From SAR324 cluster bacterium (lineage in GTDB: Bacteria > SAR324 > NAC60-12), in the NCBI GenBank assembly GCA_028822475.1, contig JAPKDT010000134.1:1-5868 (forward strand): a stretch of 5,868 nucleotides of DNA. Direction: 5' to 3'. Shown here piece by piece: positions 1 through 5,820 of this stretch. A model generated the notes under the pieces. The model was given only the letters and a program-made list of their open reading frames with translations. It was not told where the DNA came from and did not search any database. The first letter of the stretch is position 1; every line of letters begins with the position of its first letter. Both the position numbers and the translations under genes were made by a program.

Positions 1-132
1 GATTCATACGAAACAGCTGAAAGTTCACTGTACTCAGCAATGAAAAATGTCCGCAGCCTTGGTGTTGAAACAACTGTCAAAGGTGACGGCAAGGTCACCT
101 TCCGTGAATTAATCTGCATTGGTGAGAATTAG
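1..132 (+). CDS. C-terminal 43 codons of an unidentified protein (5' end outside window)
   Basis: Frame 1 is open from the first base to a TAG at 130-132 and encodes 43 residues, starting DSYETAESSL and ending ELICIGEN. The gene is cut by the window edge, so its start, length and domains cannot be seen. I do not recognise the family from this tail. It has no membrane segment and no CXXCH motif. The stretch KGDGKVTFREL superficially resembles the second half of an EF-hand loop but lacks acidic residues at loop positions 1 and 3. The cytochrome gene begins one base after this stop, and its ribosome-binding site lies inside this gene's last codons, so the two are almost certainly co-transcribed and probably translationally coupled. 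That it is a real coding end is inferred from the open frame and this tight junction. Confidence 0.6.
   Translation, partial: DSYETAESSLYSAMKNVRSLGVETTVKGDGKVTFRELICIGEN
121..126 (+). promoter_or_regulatory. Ribosome-binding site that selects the cytochrome start
   Basis: GGTGAG lies 7 bases before the ATG at 134, a normal Shine-Dalgarno spacing, and sits inside the last codons of the upstream gene. TTG at 119 and GTG at 122 are in frame upstream but overlap this site and have no comparable element of their own. Starting at 134 also gives a clean signal peptide. I therefore prefer 134. Confidence 0.55.
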
Positions 133-133
133 C

Positions 134-1498
134 ATGCAACACATAGTTACAGCTCTTTTTCTGTGTTGTTTATTTTTCCCAAACCTCAGTCTTGCAGATA
201 ATCCCCTCTTAATTTTTTCTGGTGATCTACGCGGAGAAATCCAACCCTGCGGTTGTGCAGAAGAAGGTGACATGGGTGGACTTCCGCGCAGGCTTACTTA
301 TTTTAAGCAGCAGCAGTCTCAGCATGCCCATCTTTTATATTTAGATCTCGGCAATAATTTTCCAGAACCTTCAGGACAAGGTGATCTAAAAATAAAACTG
401 ATCCAAAGCTCACTCAAAAAGCTGCGGCCACAAGCAGTGCTGGTAGGTCCTAACGAATGGCAGAATGGACTGCATGTACTTGATCCGGAAATTCCGTATC
501 TGCTCAGCAATCAAAGCCCCAAGCTTAATTTTCTAACCTCCAAAACAATTTCTCAAGCCGGCCGGCAGACAATCCACGTTACAGGATATTTATCGCCTGA
601 ACTGGTTTACTTTAATCAAAATGAGCAACCGCAAATATTTCCGGTAAATCCAGAATTGATATCACGCTGGAAATCTGTATTTGCAGGGGAAAAAGACGCT
701 TTTCGGATTCTCTTATTTCGTGGAAATGCGCTGGAATTGAAAAAATTTGAAGATTCTGCTTTATTCGACCTGATTGTCGCGGGCAGCACAAATGATGACG
801 AGTTGCAGCAGGTGATGAAAATGCGGACCAGTTCCGCGGTCTTCCCGATGATTCCAACAAAAGGCCAGGGACTCTTGAGCGGATATTTATCTGCATCCGG
901 AAAGTTAATTCCAAACAATAATGAAACTATTACAGCTGAATTATCACTGACCTGGTTGAGGCGCAGCTTTGCAGATGCTCCGGAATTAGCAGAAACATTT
1001 CGCAATTATGATGCTGCCGTCAAAGAATTGTTTTTTAGTAATTTGGACAGGATGGAAAAACAACGTCTCGAATCTCCTTTTGTCGGCAATCAAGTCTGTG
1101 CTGCATGTCATGCAGAAATTGACACAATTTGGCAAAAAAGCCGGCACGCCCATGCTTTTGCAACACTTGAAAAAAAAGGCAAACATTTTGACCCGGAATG
1201 TTTAGCATGTCATGTCGTTGGACTTAACCCGTGGGAGGCTCCGGAAAATGCTTCTGTTGCAGACCGTAAATTCGAGGGAGGTACAGGCTTCCTGAGTCTG
1301 CAGACAACTCCGCATTTGAAAAATGTGCAGTGTGAAAATTGCCACGGTCCAGGGCGGGCACATCTTGAAAACAATAAAATCAAACCGGCAAATAATGATC
1401 CAACTATGTCTTGCGTTATTTGTCACCAAGGCAGCCATTCACCAGTATTTAATTTTGAAACATACTGGCCTAAAATCAAACACGGACGTCTAAACTAG
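134..1498 (+). CDS. Secreted tetraheme cytochrome c (c554-like) with N-terminal metallophosphatase-like domain
   Basis: This is a 454-residue exported protein, probably a periplasmic electron carrier or redox enzyme. Residues 1-21 form a Sec signal peptide with a hydrophobic core around TALFLCCLFF and likely cleavage after LSLA. Residues about 24-280 resemble the 5'-nucleotidase/UshA-like domain that precedes multiheme modules in deltaproteobacterial proteins: GDLRGE at 30-35, a PCGC motif at 38-41, GGLPRR at 48-53 and LVGPNEW at 103-109. The Asp/His metal ligands expected of an active phosphatase (DxH, GNHD/E) are not evident. Residues about 320-454 carry four CXXCH heme sites at C322-H326, C356-H360, C400-H404 and C427-H431. 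Extra histidines that could be axial ligands lie at 338, 340, 351, 410, 435 and 450. The spacing, the CHGP motif and the YWPKIKHG ending match cytochrome c554-type (Cytochrome_C554) domains, so the protein looks complete. The physiological electron partner is unknown. The gene is coupled to the partial gene upstream and converges on tyrA. Confidence 0.88.
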   Translation: MQHIVTALFLCCLFFPNLSLADNPLLIFSGDLRGEIQPCGCAEEGDMGGLPRRLTYFKQQQSQHAHLLYLDLGNNFPEPSGQGDLKIKLIQSSLKKLRPQAVLVGPNEWQNGLHVLDPEIPYLLSNQSPKLNFLTSKTISQAGRQTIHVTGYLSPELVYFNQNEQPQIFPVNPELISRWKSVFAGEKDAFRILLFRGNALELKKFEDSALFDLIVAGSTNDDELQQVMKMRTSSAVFPMIPTKGQGLLSGYLSASGKLIPNNNETITAELSLTWLRRSFADAPELAETFRNYDAAVKELFFSNLDRMEKQRLESPFVGNQVCAACHAEIDTIWQKSRHAHAFATLEKKGKHFDPECLACHVVGLNPWEAPENASVADRKFEGGTGFLSLQTTPHLKNVQCENCHGPGRAHLENNKIKPANNDPTMSCVICHQGSHSPVFNFETYWPKIKHGRLN

Positions 1499-2367
1499 CT
1501 CATCCATCTGTCACGTTCATTTTTTGCCTGAGTGAGAAGTTCCATTAACTTTTGCTTATCCTTATCTCTGACTGCATCCTCAAGCGCTGAAAGAACATTT
1601 TTGAAAGTATTTACTCTAAGCAGTAAATTTTGACTGTTTTCAAGAAATATATCTGCCCACATTTCCGGACTTGAAGAAGCAATTCTAGAAAAATCCTTCA
1701 GCCCCGCTCCAGAATGTCCAAGTACGTCCGGTGTCTCAGAATTGGCGATTGCCTGAATACTAGCGTATGCCAGCAGATGCGGTAAGTGGCTTACCGAAGC
1801 AAACATCTTATCATGAGTCTCCGCATCCATCTCTGATACAGCAGCACCCAATGATTCCCAAAGTCCACGCACCCTTTCGAGCACATCCTGTTCTGTTTTT
1901 TTACTGAGCGTAAGGATAAAACGTTTTCCAGAAAATAGTTTTTCCTGTGCGGCACGTGGACCAAAATTTTCAGATCCTGAAATCGGATGTCCGCCGACAA
2001 AGCTCATTCCTGCATACTCAGGAGTTGACATGATTTCTAATAATGGAGATTTTACGCTACCCACGTCTGTGACAATTGCTGATGAGGAAAGATGCGGTCT
2101 TATCTGCGCAAGTACTTCGGCAAAGGCTTTTACCGGCACAGCAAGTAATATCAATTCCGCTTCTGAGAGTTTTTCATCCGGAGCAGCGGCGAGGTGATCA
2201 ACTAAATTAAGCGAGCTGATTTCTTTGCGGTAAGCCGCGTTATTATCGTAGCCGATTAGCTGCTTCGCCAATCCCAAACGCCTGACATCCATGGCAAATG
2301 AACCTCCGATCAATCCGAGGCCCACGACGGCTATTGACCCGAACGGTTTAAATCCGGAAGAAGACAT
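1495..2367 (-). CDS. tyrA: Prephenate (or cyclohexadienyl/arogenate) dehydrogenase TyrA
   Basis: This 290-residue cytosolic enzyme would oxidatively decarboxylate prephenate to 4-hydroxyphenylpyruvate, the committed step to tyrosine. The N-terminal Rossmann fold has GLGLIGG at 16-22, and D41 in GYD ends the second strand, which favours NAD+ over NADP+. Family active-site elements are present: DVGS with S104, GGHPISGSE with the catalytic-type H127, SHLPH at 193-197, and KDFSRIA with R228. By comparison with the Aquifex enzyme these correspond to its Ser, His, His and Arg substrate-contact residues. The C-terminal half is the usual helical dimerisation domain. No ACT domain or fused chorismate mutase is present, so tyrosine feedback through an ACT domain is not expected. 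Sequence alone does not separate prephenate from arogenate specificity. The gene is last in the yajC-secD-secF-tyrA cluster. Its start is bounded by the in-frame secF stop nine bases upstream. Confidence 0.93.
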   Translation of the reverse strand: MSSSGFKPFGSIAVVGLGLIGGSFAMDVRRLGLAKQLIGYDNNAAYRKEISSLNLVDHLAAAPDEKLSEAELILLAVPVKAFAEVLAQIRPHLSSSAIVTDVGSVKSPLLEIMSTPEYAGMSFVGGHPISGSENFGPRAAQEKLFSGKRFILTLSKKTEQDVLERVRGLWESLGAAVSEMDAETHDKMFASVSHLPHLLAYASIQAIANSETPDVLGHSGAGLKDFSRIASSSPEMWADIFLENSQNLLLRVNTFKNVLSALEDAVRDKDKQKLMELLTQAKNERDRWMS

Positions 2368-2374
2368 TCCTTCT
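2368..2374 (-). promoter_or_regulatory. tyrA ribosome-binding region abutting the start codon
   Basis: On the - strand the junction reads TGA GCA GAA GGA ATG: the secF stop, nine bases, then the tyrA start. The only Shine-Dalgarno-like element, AGAAGGA, touches the ATG with no spacer, too close for normal independent initiation. There is no alternative ATG, GTG or TTG at a better distance within the first few codons. Ribosomes terminating on secF are therefore the likely source of tyrA initiation (inference). Confidence 0.4.
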
Positions 2375-2376
2375 GC

Positions 2377-3309
2377 TCAGCTAGATGCGGGAACCGTTCC
2401 AGCAGGTGGAACCAGCTTTGTCAAAAACACAGCGACAGTGCTGGCGACATAAATGGATGAGTATGTTCCAATCAACACACCAACCAGTAAGGCAAACGCG
2501 AAATCGTGAATAATTTCACCTCCCAGTAAAAACAGTGTGAGTACCACAAGCAACGTTGTTCCCGAAGTAATTAAGGTTCTACTCAGCGTTTCAGTAATAC
2601 TCAAATTGATGGTCTCATCAAAAGTCTTTTTTCGGTATTTTCCCTGATTTTCCCTGATGCGGTCAAAAACCACAATTGTATCATTCAATGAGTATCCAAC
2701 CACCGTCAGCAAAGCAGCAACAACGGTTAAGGAAAATTCTTTATCAAATATGGAAAACATCCCGATAACCACTAGTACATCATGTACTAATGCGACAATC
2801 GCGCTGACTCCTTGTCTCCACTGGAAACGAATGGTAATGTAAAGTAAAACCAGCCCGAGTGCAATCAAAATGGCTTGTACCGCGCTGAGCTTCAATTCAT
2901 CACCGACTTTCGGACCGATTGTTTCGATACGCCGAATTTCAAGTTTAGGATGTTGTGGCAACAGAATTTTGCGTAGTTCTGATGTAAGCTTTTCTCCAGT
3001 ACCAAGCGGACTACCAGTCGGAAGTCCAAGTAATATTTCCTTGTCTACCGGATCTCCAAAAGTTTGCAGAACAACGTTTTCCATATCTTTTTCGGCAAAG
3101 AGCTGACGCAATTGATCCAGGTCAGGTGCCGTCGAAAATTGAATTTGCACATTCGTTCCTCCTTTGAAATCAATACCGTATTTCAAACCCTTATGTGCGA
3201 CTATCGAGGCGACTCCCGCTAGAATTAGTAAGCCGGAGATAACTGCGGCAAGACGTTTATAACTGAGGAAGTCAATAAATTGGCCTTCTTTAAAATTTAA
3301 AAATTGCAT
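2377..3309 (-). CDS. secF: Protein translocase subunit SecF
   Basis: This 310-residue inner-membrane protein pairs with SecD. The SecDF complex uses the proton-motive force to pull preproteins out of SecYEG on the periplasmic side. The six-membrane-segment RND-type topology is visible: TM1 at about 20-38, a periplasmic domain at about 39-142, then five segments at roughly 143-161, 168-187, 192-212, 247-263 and 269-297. Diagnostic motifs are YGIDFKGGTNV after TM1 (44-54) and VGYSLNDTIVVFDRIREN at 204-221, containing the conserved Asp/Arg pair in and after TM4. The length is typical of stand-alone SecF. The start follows secD by 36 bases. I see no good Shine-Dalgarno sequence before it (CTAAACAGACT precedes the ATG), so initiation may depend on coupling or an unstructured leader. 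The C-terminus ends in a short PPAGTVPASS tail. Confidence 0.97.
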   Translation of the reverse strand: MQFLNFKEGQFIDFLSYKRLAAVISGLLILAGVASIVAHKGLKYGIDFKGGTNVQIQFSTAPDLDQLRQLFAEKDMENVVLQTFGDPVDKEILLGLPTGSPLGTGEKLTSELRKILLPQHPKLEIRRIETIGPKVGDELKLSAVQAILIALGLVLLYITIRFQWRQGVSAIVALVHDVLVVIGMFSIFDKEFSLTVVAALLTVVGYSLNDTIVVFDRIRENQGKYRKKTFDETINLSITETLSRTLITSGTTLLVVLTLFLLGGEIIHDFAFALLVGVLIGTYSSIYVASTVAVFLTKLVPPAGTVPASS

Positions 3310-3345
3310 AGTCTGTTTAGAGAAAAATCTGCAGAGTTAGTTAAA

Positions 3346-4914
3346 TCAAATACTGAGTTTGTGTAATTTTGTTTTACGCAAATAAACTATATCAAAAAAG
3401 AAACGTGTCACTACAATTGCGGTAAACATACTGGCAATGATGCCAATCGAAAGTGTAACCGCAAAGCCCTTTATCGGTCCTGTACCAAACTGCAAGAGAG
3501 CGAGTGCCGCAAAAAGTGTGGTAATGTTCGCGTCAAGAATAGTGCGGAATGCTTTTCCGAATCCTTCCTGAATGGCTGCCCGCGGATTTTCCGTACGTTT
3601 TATTTCTTCTCGTATACGCTGGAAAATTAATACATTCGCGTCCACCGCCATGCCAATCGTCAACACAATTCCTGCCATGCCCGGCAGAGTCAGAGTCGCG
3701 CCGAACGCACCCAGAATTGAAATGATTAGAATTACATTGAAAATCAACGCAACTGCCGCAAAAACACCTGCCAGCCGATAATAAAATATCATAAATATTA
3801 AAACCAGCGCACTGCCGATCATCAGTGAATTCAATCCCTGTTCCACTGAATCCTCTCCGAGACTTGCCCCGACTGTACGTTCTTCACGAATCTCAATTGG
3901 AGCCGGTAAAGATCCTGAGCGAAGCACAATTCCCAGGGTTTCTGCTTCTTCGACAGTAAACTGTCCTGAAATAGAGGCCTCACCGCCAGTGATGGCTTCA
4001 CGTATAACCGGTGCTGACTGCACCTTGTCATCCAGCACAATCGCCATGTTGCGCCCCACGTTACGCCGTGTGATTTTTGCGAAAAGGTCTGCGCCAATTG
4101 AATCGAAAGAAAGAGCCACGTATGGTCCGTTATCTCTTGAATCAATGCGAACCCTTGCCTCACGGATAAACTCACCTGTCATTAAAATCTTTTTATCCAA
4201 TACATAAGGCCGTTTGGAAATCAGTTTGTTGGTTGTCTTATCCCAGACTTCTTGATATTTCACAACCTCCGTCAGCCGGTTGTATGTATTTGGGGTGGCA
4301 TTACTATTGACAATTTGAAATTGCAAAACCGCTTGCGGGCCAATCAATTCAATGGCACGATCTCGATCTTTTAAGCCAGGCAGTTGGATTACAATGTTGT
4401 TTGCACCCTGCTTCTGCAGAGAAGGTTCGCTGATACCCAAACTGTCTATACGGTTACGCAAAACTTCGAGAGCCTGACTAACTGCGCTTTCACGAATGCG
4501 ATTTGCCTCATCTTCGTTGAGATTTAAGTAAGTCAGTTCACCTTCCGGTTGCTGATCAAACTGGACTAGATAACGGTCGTACGGCGCAAGCTCAAGGTTT
4601 ACTTTTTTACCGGCTTCCATTTCAACAATCAGGGAACCTGCCGTTTGACGTACCTCTACAAAATCAACCTGTTCGTCAATCAGCAAATCTTCCAGTTCAA
4701 CTGCTGTACGCCGAATGATTTCCTTGACAGCTTCCTCTACTTTGATTTCAATATCGAGGTACATCCCTCCTTGTAAATCAAGACCAAGATTTACTTTGTT
4801 CTCCACTGTCTGTGGATCAACTCCTGGTTGATATGCTTTGTAAGTTGGAAATGCGTAATAAAGTGCGGCAATCAAGACGATCAGGATGATGCCTCCTTTG
4901 AATTTTATATCCAT
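3346..4914 (-). CDS. secD: Protein translocase subunit SecD
   Basis: This 522-residue inner-membrane protein is the large partner of SecF. TM1 spans about 8-22 after a lysine-bearing N-terminus. The periplasmic region (about 23-360) contains the family signature LGLDLQGG at 43-50, an ALEVLRNRIDSLGISEP segment at 148-164 and the P1 base motif SGQFTVEEAETLGIVLRSGS at 316-335, followed by LPAPI. Five further membrane segments lie at about 363-378, 382-402, 410-430, 462-478 and 485-507. GMAVDANVLIFQRIREE at 421-437 holds the Asp-Arg pair (D425, R433) implicated in proton coupling, and DANITTL is at 461-467. The protein is shorter than E. coli SecD (about 615 aa), as is usual for many other bacteria. 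The ATG at 4914 is chosen because TM1 and the positive N-terminus follow it; no clear Shine-Dalgarno precedes it. It is separated from yajC by 131 bases. Confidence 0.97.
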   Translation of the reverse strand: MDIKFKGGIILIVLIAALYYAFPTYKAYQPGVDPQTVENKVNLGLDLQGGMYLDIEIKVEEAVKEIIRRTAVELEDLLIDEQVDFVEVRQTAGSLIVEMEAGKKVNLELAPYDRYLVQFDQQPEGELTYLNLNEDEANRIRESAVSQALEVLRNRIDSLGISEPSLQKQGANNIVIQLPGLKDRDRAIELIGPQAVLQFQIVNSNATPNTYNRLTEVVKYQEVWDKTTNKLISKRPYVLDKKILMTGEFIREARVRIDSRDNGPYVALSFDSIGADLFAKITRRNVGRNMAIVLDDKVQSAPVIREAITGGEASISGQFTVEEAETLGIVLRSGSLPAPIEIREERTVGASLGEDSVEQGLNSLMIGSALVLIFMIFYYRLAGVFAAVALIFNVILIISILGAFGATLTLPGMAGIVLTIGMAVDANVLIFQRIREEIKRTENPRAAIQEGFGKAFRTILDANITTLFAALALLQFGTGPIKGFAVTLSIGIIASMFTAIVVTRFFFDIVYLRKTKLHKLSI

Positions 4915-5045
4915 GTATTTCGGTTGTAGATTTGCTAATTATGAGATTCGGTTTTTCAAAACAAACAAATTAAGCTGCTTGGATTATGCTCAAAGATTGT
5001 GCTGAAATTATGTGTGCTAAATTCCTGTCAGCTTTAGAAAGCTGA
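4915..5045 (-). other. yajC-secD intergenic spacer (131 bp)
   Basis: This is the largest gap inside the translocase cluster. It holds a hairpin directly behind yajC (listed separately), then about 110 AT-rich bases with no open frame of note. A possible -10 element, CATAAT, reads on the - strand at 4943-4938. TTGTTT elements upstream of it sit at poor spacings of 15 and 19 bases, so I do not call a promoter. Most likely it is a leader or processing region within one transcript (inference). Confidence 0.4.
5028..5045 (-). other. Perfect 8-bp inverted repeat (RNA hairpin) immediately after the yajC stop
   Basis: On the + strand the sequence is TCAGCTTT-AG-AAAGCTGA: two perfectly complementary 8-base arms around two central bases, realistically a 7-bp stem with a 4-base loop. 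It begins the base after the yajC TAA. On the - strand it is followed by CAGGAATTTAGC, with no run of T, so it is not a canonical intrinsic terminator. It could stabilise the yajC 3' end, mark an RNA-processing site, or act as a weak attenuator that lowers secD expression relative to yajC. These roles are inference. Confidence 0.55.
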
Positions 5046-5471
5046 TTACTCTTCCTCTTTGACTTTCTTAGTTACTTTCTTAGTCACTTTTTTAGCTACT
5101 TTCTTTTTTACTTCCTTTTCTTCAGCATCATCATCTGTATCCTCTTTGCTTTCAGCAATTTTTTTATCCATCCGGGCCACCTGCTGGCGCTCAATTTGGA
5201 TTTGCACTTTACTGGCAATCTCGAGGGTAATACGATCGTCTCCGACTTTTACAATTGTACCAAAGATACCACCGTTTGTGATTACCTTGTCGCCTTTTCT
5301 CAGGCTGTCAACCATACTCACGTGTTCTTTCTGCTTTTTTTGCTGTGGACGGATAATCAGGAACCAGAAAACTCCAAGGATTAATACAAGTGGGATAAAT
5401 TGGAAAAAAGGACTCTGCGATGCCGCTTCTCCTGCGGATTGAGCATAGGCGACTGAAACAAATGGATACAT
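5046..5471 (-). CDS. yajC: Sec translocon accessory protein YajC with extended charged tail
   Basis: This 141-residue single-pass inner-membrane protein associates with SecD and SecF. A short N-terminus with the typical AYAQ segment (8-11) is followed by one membrane helix at about 25-41. Next come the diagnostic RPQQKKQKEH (41-50) and LRKGDKVITNGGIFGTIVKV (57-76), the conserved soluble YajC core. The family core ends near residue 103. Beyond it lies an unusual tail of roughly 38 residues: an acidic block (ESKEDTDDDAEEKE, 107-120), then a lysine-rich block of repeated KKV[A/T] units ending in KEEE. E. coli YajC is about 110 residues, so the tail accounts for the extra length. The start at 5471 is well supported by GAGGAG eight bases upstream. 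It is the first gene of the yajC-secD-secF-tyrA cluster. Confidence 0.95.
   Translation of the reverse strand: MYPFVSVAYAQSAGEAASQSPFFQFIPLVLILGVFWFLIIRPQQKKQKEHVSMVDSLRKGDKVITNGGIFGTIVKVGDDRITLEIASKVQIQIERQQVARMDKKIAESKEDTDDDAEEKEVKKKVAKKVTKKVTKKVKEEE
5062..5121. repeat. Imperfect 12-nt tandem repeat in the 3' end of yajC
   Basis: Read on the + strand, units ACTTTCTTAGTT (5062-5073), ACTTTCTTAGTC (5074-5085), ACTTTTTTAGCT (5086-5097) and ACTTTCTTTTTT (5098-5109) follow head to tail, with a decayed fifth unit ACTTCCTTTTCT (5110-5121). Each unit encodes four residues of the KKV[T/A] type on the - strand. Because the period is a multiple of three, gain or loss of a unit would change tail length without breaking the frame. 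Confidence 0.75.
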
Positions 5472-5479
5472 GAAAATTA

Positions 5480-5485
5480 CTCCTC
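5480..5485 (-). promoter_or_regulatory. Strong Shine-Dalgarno of yajC
   Basis: GAGGAG on the - strand is separated from the yajC ATG by eight bases (TAATTTTC). It is the only well-spaced, near-consensus ribosome-binding site of the four - strand genes and fixes the yajC start. Confidence 0.8.
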
Positions 5486-5514
5486 AAAAAGTTAATTGTT
5501 AAACAAAACAATAA

Positions 5515-5543
5515 AATATAGCACTTCTTGCTGAAAACTTCAC
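5515..5543 (-). promoter_or_regulatory. Candidate sigma70-type promoter for yajC-secD-secF-tyrA
   Basis: On the - strand a -10 element TATATT (5520-5515, five of six to consensus) is preceded, 17 bases upstream, by GTGAAG (5543-5538), a weak -35 matching only three of six positions. It lies about 45 bases before the yajC start, upstream of the ribosome-binding site. A small inverted repeat, ATTGTT-N6-AACAAT (5495-5512), sits between it and the ribosome-binding site. Placement is sensible but the -35 is poor, so this is a candidate only. Confidence 0.3.
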
Positions 5544-5567
5544 GTCTAAATCAACACAACACATAAT
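5539..5567 (+). promoter_or_regulatory. Candidate divergent promoter reading rightward
   Basis: TTCACG (5539-5544, four of six to the -35 consensus) and CATAAT (5562-5567, five of six to -10) are spaced by 17 bases. The element points away from yajC toward the small reading frame at 5596. Its -35 overlaps the candidate -35 of the opposite promoter, so the two could compete. AT-rich DNA produces such matches readily; confidence is low. Confidence 0.25.
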
Positions 5568-5595
5568 TATTATTCTCTCTCAGACTAAATTTTCA

Positions 5596-5820
5596 GTGAA
5601 AAATTGTATCAATTACTTAAAGTATCTTTTATTGATGTTCCTGATTGTCAGCAGAAGTAGCGAATTTTTGGCTGATTCAGCGCCTATTTTTAATGAAGTC
5701 TGCGGTGAGTTTTCTTTAGGTCTCCACCTGAAATTGTCAGAATATCCGGACAAACACTGGAGTATTAAGAATATGATGTCTAGGCAATTGAGAAGTAAAT
5801 TTCCGGCAAGCATAGTTTAA
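5596..5820 (+). CDS. Possible small secreted protein, 74 codons, unrecognised
   Basis: A GTG at 5596 opens a 74-codon frame ending in TAA at 5818-5820. The first residues look like a signal peptide: MKNCINYLKY, a hydrophobic stretch YLLLMFLIV, then SSEFLA before DSAP, with possible cleavage after FLA. The remaining roughly 48 residues contain one Cys and are mixed and charged (for example SEYPDKHWSIKN). I do not recognise the family. Against it: no Shine-Dalgarno before the GTG or before the in-frame ATG at 5635, short length, AT-rich surroundings, and a competing 66-codon frame on the opposite strand over the same bases. It could also be a decayed gene fragment. A weak divergent promoter candidate lies about 30 bases upstream. 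Confidence 0.3.
   Translation: MKNCINYLKYLLLMFLIVSRSSEFLADSAPIFNEVCGEFSLGLHLKLSEYPDKHWSIKNMMSRQLRSKFPASIV

Noticed and set aside
88..123. EF-hand-like loop (KGDGKVTFREL) in the partial upstream gene
   Set aside because: Aligned to the 12-residue loop, it has D at position 5, G at 6 and E at 12, but T at position 1 and K at position 3, so calcium binding is not supported. The surrounding protein is not visible.
134..168. Cytochrome N-terminus as a lipoprotein signal (Cys11-Cys12)
   Set aside because: The residues before Cys11 are L-F-L, which do not fit a lipobox (small residue before Cys), while a signal peptidase I site after LSLA fits well.
1170..1177. Run of eight A within the cytochrome, between heme sites 1 and 2, as a phase-variation or frameshift site
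   Set aside because: All four heme motifs and the normal C-terminus are in frame as written, and A-runs encoding GluLysLys are common in AT-rich genes. Nothing suggests programmed slippage.
4755..4772. Internal secD start at Met51 behind an AAGGAGGG sequence
   Set aside because: It would remove TM1 and split the conserved LGLDLQGG motif. The purine run is dictated by the Gln-Gly-Gly codons and abuts the ATG with almost no spacing.
4892..4899. Perfect Shine-Dalgarno (AAAGGAGG, - strand) just inside secD, suggesting a later start
   Set aside because: No ATG, GTG or TTG lies at a suitable distance downstream; the nearest candidate is a CTG. The bases simply encode Lys-Gly-Gly, and the same octamer recurs in secF at the FKGG codons (3158-3166 region).
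4938..4968. Internal promoter for secD in the yajC-secD spacer (CATAAT with upstream TTGTTT)
   Set aside because: Spacings of 15 and 19 bases are both off the 17-base optimum, and the sequence is AT-rich enough to give such matches by chance.
5059..5442. 127-codon + strand frame opposite yajC with a repetitive TFLVTFLVTF start
   Set aside because: It is the antisense shadow of the lysine-repeat tail of yajC, which has a strong ribosome-binding site and clear family motifs. The hydrophobic repeat results from the complementary strand of Lys/Val codons.
5613..5813. 66-codon - strand frame opposite the small putative secreted protein
   Set aside because: No recognised motifs and no visible ribosome-binding site. 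It would lie upstream of yajC with no coherent relation to it; I judged the + strand frame, with its signal-peptide-like start, the better candidate, though neither is secure.
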